NCBI GenBank assembly: GCA_900312665.1
Contig: ONZQ02000001.1
Coordinates: forward strand, 2,147,248 to 2,211,247
From: Cephalotrichum gorgonifer
Taxonomy: Eukaryota; Ascomycota; Sordariomycetes; Microascales; Microascaceae
Direction: 5' to 3'
Length of the DNA: 64,000 nt
This document shows, one piece after another, positions 1-12,822 of this stretch. The notes beneath the pieces are model-generated. The model saw only the letters and a program-made list of their open reading frames with translations, had not been told where the DNA came from and made no database searches. The position numbers and the translations under genes were made by a program. Numbering within the stretch: position 1 is the stretch's first letter; every line of letters begins with the position of its first letter.

Positions 1-233
1 GGGCCTGCCCCCTTTGTTTACGACTCACCTCGCCGGAGCATGGGCTAATACCATGTGTCTTCATGGAGCTCATGGCCACACGCGAAAATCACAACCTTAT
101 CGGAAACCTAAAGGATCCTAAGCTAAAATAGGGGTATAGTACGAACATGATCCAATAGAAAGAAACCTCCACCCAAGTATATCGCTTTCAACCGAACCCC
201 CTCTCCCCCCCTTTCCTGATCTAATCATCCACC

Positions 234-1558
234 TTACGTATCCTGATACAGATTCATCATCCCGCCCCTCAGCTTCGTCATCCCATCTTTCAACCTCTTA
301 ACCTCGTTCTCCAACGCCACGTTCCGCTTCGCCAGCGCCTCCATCCTCCTCTCCCGATCCTTCAGCGCCTCTCGAACCATCTCGCGCGAGGCAACCGCGC
401 TGGCGGCTTTCATCGCTATCCTGTTAAGGGGCCCCTCTAGCGACGCCAGGACGGCCGGCTCGACGTGCGGGCGCACGATCGCGAGGACCGTGGAGACATC
501 TGCCTCAGTCGAGGCAGCGGTGTTTGCGTGGGGTGTTTGTGGGGTTTCGGGTCTAGAGGGGGTTTGGGCGGAGGGCGTAGAGGCAAGGACGCGCTGGCGT
601 TTTGTGGCGAGGGAGGTTCTCGTCGGCGGGGTCGGGATGGCGGACGGGCGTCCTGAGGTTGACGACGAAAGCTCCGGGAGGCGGCGGGTGGGGGTTTCGG
701 CGGTGGTGGTTGGAGGGGACATGTTGGTCCGCCCCGAAGCGGCGCTGAGGATTTGCTCTATTGCTTCCTCTTCACCGGAGGAGAAGTCGGACAGGGGGTA
801 GTCATCGGCATCCTCCCTGGGACGCTTCGGGACACGGGTCGGGGTGGTAGGCGCGGGCACCTGCTCGCTACGGTTGGCGGGGGGCGGGGGCGTAGAGGGC
901 CTATCCATAGTGGCACCCTGTCCTCCCTGAGCCGGTTGGTGCTCCTGTCCGTCCGAGGGAGGTGAGGGAGACTGGTCTCCACTAACTACAACCACCTCAC
1001 CCCGACTTCGACTGGGCGTCTCCTGCCCCGCCGGGCCCCCGTTCGACTCTCGGGTGTGGAAGTACTTTCGAATACTGTGGTTCCCTCTCGGCCTGGAGGG
1101 CGTGGTGCCCGGCCTCGAAGGCGTGGTTGCCGCGGGGCCTGTGTCACCCATGACACCGGAGCGCTTCTGGGCCTCCTCGAGCCAGTAGAAGAAGTCGCAG
1201 CCGTTGTCCTTGTCGGGGCAGGAGTAGAAGCAGCGGTCCTTGTTAGGACCGTCCTTCTTGACGGTCCGGAACGTGGCGCGGGCACGTGGTTCGCAGTTAC
1301 CTGTGCGACCTGGGGTTAGCCTTTGCGCCAGCGGTGTCTAGTTCCCGGGTTGGGTGGGGCTAATCGGGTTATCACAAACGTACAGTACCACTTCGAGTCC
1401 TGATAGAGGCCGTATTGCTGCAATTGCTTTGGCGGAGTTGACGGCGGTAGTGCGGGTGCAGGAGCAGTTTCGGGGTCTCTGGCCTCGGGGTCGGCTGCGC
1501 TGGCTGGGTGAGCTGCGCTCCTCTGGCTGATGAGTCGGGGGCGGTTGTTGGGGAACAT
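234..1558 (-). CDS. GRF-type zinc finger protein with C-terminal coiled coil
   Basis: Two-exon model: 1558-1384, intron 1383-1301 (GTACGT...CAG), 1300-234; 413 aa. Splicing joins the two halves of a GRF zinc finger: WYCNCEPRARATF (about residues 56-68) followed by GPNKDRCFYSCP and GCDFFYWLEEA, with four Cys that would bind zinc. GRF fingers bind single-stranded nucleic acid in proteins such as TOP3A, APE2 and NEIL3, but no nuclease or helicase domain is attached here. The middle is Pro/Ser/Thr-rich and disordered, with many TPSRP/TPTR repeats. The last 60 residues (ALKDRERRMEALAKRN...) look like a short coiled coil. The start at 1558 is the first ATG in frame with the finger that avoids a poorly conserved upstream extension; a further upstream exon cannot be excluded. 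The domain is seen directly. A role in DNA repair or nucleic-acid binding is inferred only from the family. Confidence 0.82.
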
Positions 1559-4500
1559 GAGGGTAGGATGGAGGAAGGATGATGGAGAATTGACAATCGG
1601 GAAGGAATGGGGTAGGCGATTGTCAAGGCTACATATACACCACACTACGGGATCTGGATTCCTGCGGGCGGTGTTGTTGCCGTTGCAAAGACCAAGGAGG
1701 ACGAGGTCTATGGGAGCTTGGAGCTTGGAGCTTGCATTTGAGCGGGGTGTGGGTGTACTTGGACGTGTACTTGTAAGGTGTGGCGGCGTGGGGTGGTGCA
1801 TTGTGTGAGTGTCGATTTGACCAACAACCAACTCCTACTAACCGCTGTATGTATGTGCGGAGTGCGAGGACCTGCGCTCCGCCGCCGCCACCGCCGTTGC
1901 CGCGTCATCCGTTTCGATGTTATATTTCTATTTCACGTACGAGCACAAGGCTTCGAGGATTCGAAAGTGTAAAATATGCGCATTAATCTTCGAAATACAG
2001 CCTTGCCGTCCTACAATGCCATATACTCGCCTGCATTGTGAAGATCCGGAGTAGCGGTCATGAATCATCAGCGTTCGGCAGGGACAAGACAGTGTGGTGC
2101 TGCTGGTGCGTCGGTTATCAACCTGGGAGGAAGCGGCTAGGAGGGGGGATACGAGTATTTATCACATAATGATACCGAGTGTTGATGGTTCCTCCACGAG
2201 CCGAACAAATTACCTGGTCCTCCTTGGGCCAGCCGAAAACCCTACACGCGCTAACCACCTGGACCCTGGATTGTAACCCCCCATATAAGTGCGAGTACTT
2301 GTAAGGGTCCTCGTTACATGTAGAACAGAGCGGGGGCCCTAATGATGGATACGAGCGCGCTTGTCTGGGTCGTCTCGTCCGAGGATCGAGGAGGAGTAAT
2401 ACGAGTATTACTAGCACGACTGTTAAAAATAACAAGGGCTAGCAGATAATAATTAAACTAATACTCGTATGGACGTCCGCTTGTAGTGTCAACTTTCCCA
2501 CATGTTGAAGTCCCCATACCAGTACGAGTTCAGATGGGTACATCCATTGTAGTAATCCCCGACATCACGGGAGTGCTCGTGCTCTTCTAACCTTGAAGCC
2601 ACATAGGGGTGGCTGGTTGACCCCATCCGCCAATCGGTAATCTAAAAATAGCAGAGAGCTTCCCCGTCACGAAATGCATTCTAGATGTGTCGAACATCGA
2701 GCATATGGAGTGATTGGTCTTTCCACAAGATGTCCGGCCCCCGTACCTAGAATACGATGAGGTGCCACGCTTGCTATTTATTACTCTCAGCTGACTGAGG
2801 ATTAAAACAGTACTTTGGAGAAGGAGGGGGTGGGTGAGATAGCAATTGCTCCCGGCAGCGGCTGTCAGCACCCGCCGTTCAACCTGGACACGAGAAAAAA
2901 AAAGGGAGGTTGGCGTTCCAACGAATCCAAGAAATGCAGAATAGCCGGATCGGATATCCAAGGCGACTTACAAGAATCTGTACTCGCAGTATTCGAGGGC
3001 TAGTACAGAGTAGGTCAGTATCTACATACAAGTAAAGTAGCTATTCCAATGTAGGCATAGGAAAAGCTCCCGTACTGGTTGTATCACTGTTGATCTACCG
3101 GGATGGCGTGGCTGGTGTCTCAGGAGCCAAGAATCGGGAGCCAAGAGTCAAAGGTGCATGCCCCAGTTCTGGAAGCCAAGCCACTGGCCTTGCTCCACCA
3201 GCACTCACATCGGATATTATGCATCCCTGCTGAGCCCGACGGAACAGCTGATGGTGATGACTCGTACTTGTACAAGTCGAGTATAGTCCAGGAGGGTACC
3301 CTTAATCTACCACCATCCTGAAACTGGCACTAAGATATTAGCACCTTCCGACTTTTCTGCGCTATGCGTTCTCCCGTGCGAAGTGGTGGCTGGTATTAAT
3401 ACGTCAGCGGGCTATTGCAAGTAAGTCGCACTTTGGCTTGAGCAGTGGACAAGTACTCGTACAAATACTTGGATGCATCTTTAATACTCGTATACCTCGA
3501 TGGATCTAGATAACCCCTTGAGCACGAGACCCCTTGAGCACAAGTCCCTTTTGACAACATGGGATCAGACAGCCGGGGAGCCACCTTACAACATTGAATT
3601 GAAGGCTACCTGTACATCCTGGTCTCGATCTGCGATCTGCGAGTGCTGTTTCGGCTTAACAAGAGAGCTCTAGATCTTTTTCTGCCCGTGCAGTAATCCA
3701 TGGCCGTCGCAGTGTGTGCTCCGTACCGTATCATGACTGTGCCAGCCACGGTTTAATCACCTACTCTACTCGTACGAAGTACGGAGTAATATACAGGGTG
3801 CCCAGGATAGTGTACAAGCAAACGAACGTCTCCTTTGTACCTTGTAATAATTGCGCAGGCTAGGAGCCCCCCTGTCTCACATGTCATGTCGTATAATTAG
3901 GTTTGTTTCCCTTTGCTGTTCTCAGCCCTTCCAGATATACGAACAAATACAGGCAAGGGTGTATATCCATAAGGCTCTTGTTGGGTGAAGCTACTCGTAT
4001 ACTGCTCGGAGGAGAAAAGAGAAGTGTTGAAAGGAACATTTCAAAGCAAGCCCTACAGGTACGAGTACATATTACATGCTCACCTTCCCCTACCAAGGGT
4101 CTTCTTATCGGGCATCGACATCAGCACGTTTCTCCAGTTCCCCTCGCGGGAGCGTTCCACCTCCAACACCACCTCATTCATTGTGCAATTACACACTGAA
4201 TAACCGACTGTGGCCCCTCTCTCCCTCTCGCCCCACGAGCAATACAATCCGCACTTGACATAATTCCCTTTCCATGGCCCATATTAATCCAGGCATTCCA
4301 CCGCCCCAGCCATTGATTTCCGTCCTTGGAGCAGCAATTCCACTCATATGGGATTGGCTGCAGCATATGGTCTCAGTCTCTGCCATCCTTATTGCACAGC
4401 ATTGAGGACTACTTCTTGATTTCAACCCCGCTCCAATCAAGGCAAGTGCGCTTGTCCCACTGTCCAGCGACTACGAGTACGAGTACATCGGATCCCACCC

Positions 4501-4763
4501 CCCCTTCCCAACCCAGCCCAAGATAGCGTCTTCCCCAGCAACCTATCAGCCCCTTCCCCACATTCATCTCACGACAGAAGGACGGGGCAGAGGGAGAGTC
4601 CACAGCACAGACAGCTAGCTACTTTGACAGTCTGACCTTGCTTATTGTCCTGCTACTGACTGACTTCCTACCCCCCCCCCCTTCCTAGAACCGTGCGCTC
4701 CCATGAACACCACATGACGCTGGCCTTCTTCATCGCGGTTCAACCCACCCACCCTACCACGCC
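1559..4763. other. 3.2-kb intergenic region with many TACGAGTA/GTACTTGTAC motifs
   Basis: Divergent spacer between the GRF gene and the 1173-aa gene. No convincing ORF. It is dense in short palindromic motifs built from TACGAGTA, TACTCGTA and GTACTTGTAC (for example near 2151, 2292, 2397, 2460, 3261, 3451, 3485, 3765, 3990, 4063 and 4472) and has a 16-bp imperfect tandem repeat at 3513-3544. At 4671-4688, branch-like CTGAC, eleven C and CCTAG resemble the acceptor of a 5'-UTR intron of the downstream gene. Confidence 0.6.
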
Positions 4764-7700
4764 ATGGAGAACGACTCTCTCAATGACGATGGCCGAACCA
4801 GTTCGCGGCGGAATCGCCTAATGAAGAAGCTCTTCCACAAGGACAAGCCCGAAGCTACGCAACAAGGCGATCTCGACGACTTCTTTCAAACAACTGCATC
4901 CGACACCCTAGAAGTCAAGCATGCCGTTCCTCCACCCCCTCCACCTTCTTCATCCCCGCCTGCCGGTCGGGTACGACCCAAACTCAACATTGCCAGTGCC
5001 TCGCGATATCCCCAAGCGATCCCAGTCCAGCCCGACCAGAGCCTTCCTCTGCGACCCCCTCCTCAGAATTCCCCCCGCCGACCCACTCCGAACAGAAAAG
5101 GACTACTAGTCCGCTTCGTCGATTCCTGGCCAGACGTCATTGGGGAAGGTGGTGACGAATGCCCCGAACCTACCGTCGAAATATCCAAGCGCAAGAAGGC
5201 GAGGCCACCGCCGGCCACCGGAAACCGTCAGCCGCCACACCAAGCCCCCGTGACGGGTCGCCCCCCCGCGGATAGGCCCGACGTTGCAAGCTCCGGGGAT
5301 GGCCTGCCAGGCCAGTCGCCCCAATTCCTACAGGTGGGCGGTGTCGAAGGGTCGTCCTTTGGTGCGGACGAGCAGGGCACCATCAGCCCCGGAAATGCGA
5401 GGACATCTAGGTTCCTCGATACGTCGAGGTACAAGGATGAGAATAGGCGGTCGTTCATCGAAACCCACCAGGCCAAAATGCACCTAGCCGAAGGAAGGGC
5501 CTTTGTGGCAGCTGCTAAAGCTGCCAGTCCGGCTCCTGCGACACCTAATGTGGCTGACTCTCACGCCGGCGAACCTGCGAGATCCAGGCCGCTATACGAG
5601 TCCCCTACGTCTCGAACCACCCAGCCGATAATGGACCCCGCGGCGGAGCAATATACTCAACCCCAAAACGATCTCCCCCAGAGCCCAGTGTCGATGGACT
5701 CAACTGCATCTAGTAGCTACAGCCAGTCGTCGGCCTTTGACAACTACTCGCGGCAGGGCAGTATTCTTGCCTCTCAATCTGTGACCTCCGCTCCCCACAG
5801 CTACTTACGCCAGAACAGCATCGCTCCGAGCATCGCTCCTCCATCCGCTGTCTCTGTCTCCACTCTAAACAACTCGTCGCGCCAGAACAGCGTCATAGCT
5901 CCTCCGTCCGCTTCCTCCTCCATCTCTGGTGCATATGGATTCCCAACACCTTCTCGCCAGCTGAGCCTCCTGAACCAAGCCGAGCACATGAAGCCTGCGT
6001 CGAGGCAGCAGTCGTTCAATGTACAAGACGTCGTCAAGGCTGCCGGGGATGACGCTCTTACTGCATTTATATCCCGTACAAGGCATCTATTCGAGCTATT
6101 TAGGCTTCATGCCGAGTCCGTTCGCCCCATATCCACATCGATGCCCATCCCCCTTGCACGTGCGTCGCTGTGGTGGTTCATCAAGGGAAGGATGGGCCTG
6201 GAGATGACCATCCGCAACCGTGAGGGCACTCCGCAGTCCCAGATGCAGGTCGAATTAGACCGCCAGCAGGCATACACAAACATTGCCAAGGGCTATTGGA
6301 TCTCTGAGATGGCCATCCCTGAGCTCATGGAGGCTCGTGGCCTTCGCCTTGAACCCGAGGTTGAAGACGCTCGCCGCGCACTGCTGTCGAATCTGAGGAA
6401 GATCACTATGTCAATGAAAAGAAACAACATGCTGCCGCCCGACGAGGCGTTCCTCCCGCAGACTATCGACAAGTCAATCTGGGTTGAATACCCCGATCTG
6501 AGCCAGGACGTAGTCGCCTTACTGACTGGCAACGCGGGGTCGGGGATGACCACGACACAGCGCACCACACCGCCCCTGACAACCGTCGAGTCGCTGCCCC
6601 TTGGAGACACGAATGAATACTTCAACTATAGCCGCATCGCTGTGGACGCCTATCTAATGGAGCAAGGCATGGAGTCTCAGCGGGTTACCCTCCCCTGCCT
6701 CCTTTCGGCAGTGCGGGCGCAGAACCAGTCGAACCTTTCGTTCATCCTCTCGAGTCAAAGCGGCCAGGTCCAGATACGGATCCAAGGCAACAAGGCCTTG
6801 GGCCCCACTTGGGATGACGTCCGTTGGATTCCCGAAGCCAGCGTGCTCAACATACGGCTTCCCCGTGGCTTCAGGCTTGATATCCACTGCGCTCGCCAAG
6901 ATTTCGGCATGCTCTGGAGCATGTACGACTTCGGAAGAAAGGTGCAGGCGACACTGTACCCGCGCTCTGACGAGCTCGTTACGTTCCAATCATCACTACC
7001 AGAGTTTGAGTACATCGACTCCGACCCACAGTCGCGGTCCTTCCCCAAGGAAAGTCAACAAAACTGTGACATAACACTCTTCGAGAAGGTGCAGAAAGAG
7101 TCCATTGCGGGAGGCACGCGTTGCTTGCACCGGGGATGTCGAATTGCCGTCGTCACCGGATCCCATACCAGGACTCTCAGCGGCATAAACCAAACGTTCC
7201 TGCCCACCCTGCCCATACAGTTCACCTTCCTCCGGGGAAATAGCGGCATGCCAGCACTACACCTGAAGTTTGACGACGGGAGGCGGAAAGGTCACATGGT
7301 TCTCTCGTTCAAGGATGAAAAGGAACGCCTGGACTTCCACATGCTATTCACGGGAGCCAAGGTGGGGAACGACGAGGTGGTGGTCGCCAAACTACCAATT
7401 GCGGGCTTTAAGCTATCGCAGCGGCTGGCAGATGCGGAAGGGATGGCCGGTTTAGAGAAATTCCCTTGGAGCTTGGTCAAAGTCATAAATGACGAGAGCA
7501 TGGGAGAAGAACCACCTACTGTTCTCTCCGATCGCCTACGCGTATGGATAGATTTCAATCTGGGGACGATAACCGACAGGATGAACATGGCGCCAGGCGA
7601 GTTCAAGTTACGGCTCGAAGTTGGGAACCCCAAGGTTTTGCGCGTCTTGCGGCTGCCCCAGGACGATCTCACGATCGGGTTGTCGGAATCTCATGTTCCC

Positions 7701-8350
7701 AAGGACGCTATTAAGGACGTGGCCCAGTGCTTGCAAGTGGTGTCAAAGTCACAGTCGATCCGGTCGTACACGTTTAAAGCGATGAATGACTTGCACCTTT
7801 TCCAGGAAGCCCTAACGGGGTTCAAGGTCATATTCGATGCAGTTGCGGCCTCTTTTTCCATCTCACGGCGGCGAATGGTGGTGCCCATCCACAAGAAGTG
7901 GGAGGCGGGAAAAACTCGGATACAGGTGGTTCAGCAAGATAAGGTGATGCAGATGCTCGTCTTCTTCGAAGACTTCCACCACGGGCACTGCATGGGGTTC
8001 GTCCTCAAAGGGACCGACGTCTTCGAGACGACTGGGCGAGGAAGCAAGGCTGGCCTGAAGCTTGTGGACGCGAAATTCCCACTACCTCGGCGGGGGGACG
8101 AGGGCCAGAAGAAGGGTATCGTTGGTAACCCCGACGACGCAGCCTTCGTCTGCCTAGACCTGCCCGAAATTCCAGGGGAGCACGATGACATTTCGATACT
8201 TTTTGAATCTGAAACAGGTGAGCCCCCCCAAAACAAAGTGATGGGTTTTCGCGATAATGTGTACTAACCATCTCATGGTCAGACCGAGACAAGCTCTGCC
8301 AAGTCCTCCCGGCGCCAGTGAAAGGGTCCAGACTTTCCAGAATAAAGTGA
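4764..8350 (+). CDS. large conserved-looking fungal protein of unknown function
   Basis: Two-exon model: 4764-8217, intron 8218-8282 (GTGAGC, TACTAAC branch site, CAG), 8283-8350; 1173 aa. Without splicing the ORF ends 17 codons into the intron; splicing gives a different 22-residue tail ending SRLSRIK. The start ATG has a good context (CGCCATGG) and a basic N-terminus (SSRRNRLMKKLFHKDK). Residues 1-420 are Pro/Ser-rich and disordered, with five R-Q-x-S motifs at about residues 328-418. Residues about 425-1150 look globular, alternating helical stretches (VRPISTSMPIPLARASLWWFIKGRMGLE) and beta-rich stretches that could be PH-like modules. I do not recognise a named domain and assign no function. 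An AATAAA lies across the stop codon (8340-8345). Confidence 0.85.
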
Positions 8351-10849
8351 AGCCTTTGATGATGATGACTCTTATGTACGGAACGGAAATAGGGGCGGGT
8401 TGGAGGGTGGGGATTGAGAGTTGAAGACATTATGATACAGTCTGGGCGTGGCAGTGGGTTTGGGTCGCACTGCGAAGGAAGGTGCAGATGAATGTCATGT
8501 TAGATACCCACTGACGACGATGGATGTTTTGTGGGGAGGCGGGTGTTTGCACCAGCCGGCAAACGCCCGGGCAGGCAGGGATGAAGGGTCCGCGACATGA
8601 GGAATAAGGAAGCAGATATGCGACCTTAGTCGTGTTCATGGTGGCTATAGACGGAAGGACATGTGCTACGGTGTGTATAGTTATGAGATGCCAGGACCAA
8701 ATGGCTATGTGGCTGGCCATTGCTATAGCACGTCGGAAGGGGTCAAATGAGAAGGACGGCGAAGCGAGGGATGAGCCGATGTGCAGTTGCGCAGGTGTGC
8801 AGTGTTGAAGAAGGTGTTGAGGAGGCAGGGCCAAGACCAGTACCATAGCCTCCGGGCCGTGTTAAGGCAGACTGCACGCCGCACGTGGAGGCCTCGTCAT
8901 AACCGCGTTACGAGTGTTTATGATGGGAACAGCGACTGTGACGGTGTGGCACGGATTTAAGAGAATTGGTTATCCCCGGATAGCTAGAGAAAGGGTTGAG
9001 CGGTTGGTTGTGTAAGTCCGTCGGTCCCCCCTAGACGGGACGCTCGGAGAGGCCATGTCATCATGCGCAAAATGTCAATTTTCGTCCTTCGGGCCCGGTA
9101 CCTTTCGTTATTCAAGATGCTTGTTCGTTTGGCCAACTTCCGAGGCACCGCCCTCTGGGTAAGCTTAGGGCTGGTGATGTAATACGAGGACAAGTATGGA
9201 CTCAGCGCTCTGAAAGTGTGGTTTTAGGGTCCGAGCAACACGGATACGCGGGTAGAAGATCCAAGTACGTCATCGGGGACCCCACCTGCTCCCATGCAAC
9301 GTGCTCCGATAATGTATGGGAGACGGGGATGGTACGTCGTAAAAATAGGCGGCGCGGGGAGGGTGTAAGTGATCCATCCATCCCCCCTGTCATGTGGCCC
9401 GCCCTATCCTTGACGTCGTATCACGTCCGGACTTGGGCGGACCCCCCGGCGCCCTCAGGCCTATGTAGAGCGAGATGTAGCGATTTCTGTCACTTGGAAC
9501 AGATTTATATCGGGTTGGACGGGGACTTGACCGACTCCGACTCCGAGTCCGGATGATTCTAAGCGGAGCGGGGCTGTGTTTTCCTTGGCTTTCCCTTTCT
9601 GTGACCCTTTTCACCCCAACTGACGTTGTATTCGTATTAAACCTATGTAGTTTACGATGGATAGAACAACATTATTTCAAACCGGCCCTACTATCATCCC
9701 TCTAACAAATTTGTTCCTGCCCTCGATTTTTATTTTATTTTAGGGTGGAGGTCTCTCCCTTCCCTCCGTTCGTTCCGAAACCGCGTATCCCTCGTTTTAC
9801 TCATAATATTGCATAGGCTATCCCTATAGTAGCCTCATATTAGGCGGAGACCCCCCACGCCCCGGTTACCAAATACCGAATCCGCGGGAGAGCTCAACCT
9901 TCGATCCCACCCCTCCTCGACCCCTGTACCCAACACCAGCTCTGCCTCTCCCAAGTATCTCGAATACCAGCTCCAAACACCGACAGACGAACAAGGACCC
10001 TTTGGCAACCAGGTAGAAGGGAAACTTAAGCACGCATTTTTTCTTCTATATCTCTGTTCTCCTCATAGCTTTCGCCATGCGTCTCATGCCCCGCCTACCT
10101 GGCATCCACATCCATAGCAGGACAGCATCGAGAGATAGCAACAGGTCTAGGTCCTCGAGGTCGAGCGTAGGGTATGACGATGGTATGTTGACAATGGTAG
10201 CTCCAGCTACCTCTTCCCCCCCCCTTTCACTCTTGCTGCCTTTTCTCTTCCCTTTCTTTTGTCTTCAATATTTATATATATGCTTTCCCCCGTCCAGATC
10301 TCTATTTACCTTTTGCCTTGCTTTTCTCTCTCCTCGTGGAGAAAAAGTCATTGTCCGGCTTCTGTCTGTAGCCTTAACCCCACTTCACTTTACCTTCCTT
10401 CAGCTGGCCTGCCCGAGCAATCCGGTCGAAGGCGATTCGGGCCGGAGGTTTCCTCTGCGCCACGGCTACACCTGTCGACCAACCTCTGTCCCGCTTCTCT
10501 GTTTCCACATGCTCGTAGCCCCATCCTTCCGTCATTCACCCTCTCCCATCCCATCCGCATCCGCCCACCCACACCCAACTCAGTTTTAAACTTGCTGCCT
10601 GGGCTGGTGGATTAGCGATCGATCCCGTCCATCCGTCCCATCCAGAGCAATTATTACCCAGTTTTCCCCGTCACCACACTCTCTCCAAAGCTTCGATTAT
10701 CCACCCAAAAGCTCTTAACCACTCCCCCTGTCGTTTTTTTTTTTCCCCCAGCGGCGCTTTGATCAGATCGCCCGCACCACCCCGCACCTGCGTCATCGAT
10801 TTCCTCTGCCGAAACCCACTTCTTTCCTCTTCCTCTTTAATTCCCGACC
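8351..10849. other. 2.5-kb intergenic region and long 5' leader of the OSBP-like gene
   Basis: No convincing conserved ORF. From about 9990 on it becomes pyrimidine-rich, as expected of a promoter and 5' leader. A short open segment at 10077-10182, ending at a GTATGT donor, could be a uORF or an alternative first exon. T/C tracts with acceptor-like ends (TTTTCCCCCAG near 10751; GATCAG near 10766) suggest a 5'-UTR intron. Confidence 0.5.
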
Positions 10850-12822
10850 ATGCTGACGAACTGGTTCACCGCGCCTCCGGCAGCACCGAAATCCCCCGCG
10901 GATGAAGCACGAAGTGACAGTTCGGAGGAGGATGCGCAACTGGTCGACTCGGAGCAGGGCAATGGTGAGTTAACCTCCTCCCCCCAAAAAATAACACCCG
11001 GTCTATCCGTGCTCTCTCTCGGGGAGTTTAGAAGCTCTGCGAAGTGACGCTGACTTTTTTTTTCTTGGTAATCTAGTGCTCTACCACATCATTTCGCATC
11101 TCCGGCCCGGGGCCGATTTGAGCCGGGTGGTCCTGCCGACTTTTATTCTCGAGCCCCGGAGTATGCTGGAGCGGATAACGAAGTGCGTTGCACTCCCCTT
11201 CCCTGCTATCTTGAATACTAGAGATTTTTTATTTTACTTTTTACTTCCTATTTTGGGACGCTGTGACGGAACGCAGCTAACGTGTGCTCCACTTCCCGCG
11301 CCTATAGCTTCATGTCCCACCCCGAAATGCTACTACCCATACCTGAGATCGACGATCCCGTGGAGAGATTCGTCGCTGTGGTCAAGTTCTACCTGAGCGG
11401 ATGGCATATTCGTCCAACGTACGTCCGATCCTGCCCGCGCTTGACCGAAGCTACCCCCCCCCCCCCCCTTCTGACGGACCTCGTACTGACACAGACGTAT
11501 CTCACCCTCAGAGGCGTAAAGAAGCCCCTCAACCCGATACTGGGCGAGATATTCACCTGCTACTGGGACCTTCTGGACAACAAGAGGGCCTACTATATCT
11601 CCGAGCAGACGTCGCACCACCCCCCCAAGTCGTCGTACTTCTACATGGCACCCGACTACAACATCCGCGTCGACGGGACGCTGAAGCCCAGGAGCAAGTT
11701 CCTCGGAAACTCAGCCGCGAGTATGATGGAGGGCGTCGCGTTCCTGACCCTACTTAACCGGGGGAAGGACCCCACGAAGGGAGAACGATAGTGCGTTTCT
11801 GTCCCATGCAAAAACTCAAGGGAGGTATGAGTAGTACTGACGCATCCTAAAAGTCTGTTGACCCAACCGAACATGTACGCGCGCGGCATCCTCTTCGGCA
11901 AGATGAAGTACGAGCTAGGCGACCAGAGCATCGTGCGGTGCCCGGAGCTCGACCTCGTTGCGGAGATCGACTTCAAGGTGAAAGGATGGGTGAGCGGCGT
12001 ATACAATGCCATCGGGGGCTCGATAAAGGTTGAGAGCACGGGCGAGGTTCTCTACGAGCTGTCGGGACTATGGAGCGACAAAATGGTCATCACCAATGTG
12101 GCGGTGCGTCAACCCCCCTTTTTTCTTTTCGACAAATATCTCCCTCCACCTGAGGCAAGGAGAAGCGTACTAACGGGCCGGATGTTTTAGACTGGCAAGG
12201 AGGAAATGTTCTTCGACGCCCGTAAATCGAAACCTACCCCACCCACCGTCCGCCCCATCGAGGACCAGGAGGAGCGTGAGTCTCAGCGCCTGTGGCAAAA
12301 GGTGGTGGAAGCCGTACATGACCGCGATCACGAGGCTGCGACGGACGAGAAGACGCTTATCGAAGACCGGCAGAGGGAGGAGGCAGCGGTGAGGGCCGCC
12401 GACGGAGTGGAGTGGTCACCAAGGCTGTTTAGGAGGGTGAGAGGTGGGCCGGGGGGCAGCGAGGAGGGGGAAGAGGACCTGGAATGGATCATCAATACGC
12501 ACATGTGAGTCCTTCCCCCCCGTCTTATTTACCTTAACACCCTCCCCTCTCAGAACCTGCTACCCAGTATGGGTATTTCTGGCCGGCATATCTGACAGTC
12601 GGTAGAAATTACGAGGCGGGCCCGGCCGCTATTGCGGAGCAAATCATGGCCATTCACCCCATCGTCACGGGTCAGAAACCCGACCCGACGAACTCGATTC
12701 CACCGCATACCCCGTCGACCTCGAACCACGAGAAACAGGAGGGGAGCAACGGCCAGGCTGCGGCCTCGTCCGCATCCAGTCAGGAAGTCGGGGCGGAGGA
12801 CCTACGAGTAATGAGCGTTTGA
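10850..12822 (+). CDS. oxysterol-binding protein homologue (OSBP/ORP family, Osh6/Osh7-like)
   Basis: Seven-exon model: 10850-10964, 11077-11182, 11308-11418, 11512-11790, 11854-12103, 12191-12504, 12606-12822; 463 aa. All six introns are GT-AG with phases that join. The protein is essentially one ORD lipid-transfer barrel. It carries the family signature EQTSHHPP (about residue 168), KPLNPILGE before it, and the lid-side segment LPTFILEPRSMLERITNFMSHP near residues 55-76. There are no PH, ankyrin or FFAT segments, so it is a short ORP. Known short ORPs (Kes1/Osh4, Osh6/Osh7) exchange sterol or phosphatidylserine for PI4P at membrane contact sites. The length and the N-terminal lid sequence lean towards the Osh6/7 type, but the ligand cannot be decided here. 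A Glu/Arg-rich helix (about 325-375) and a disordered tail complete it. Confidence 0.92.

Noticed and set aside
9218..9556. 112-codon plus-strand frame
   Set aside because: Irregular composition with no domain; looks like chance in a GC-rich spacer.
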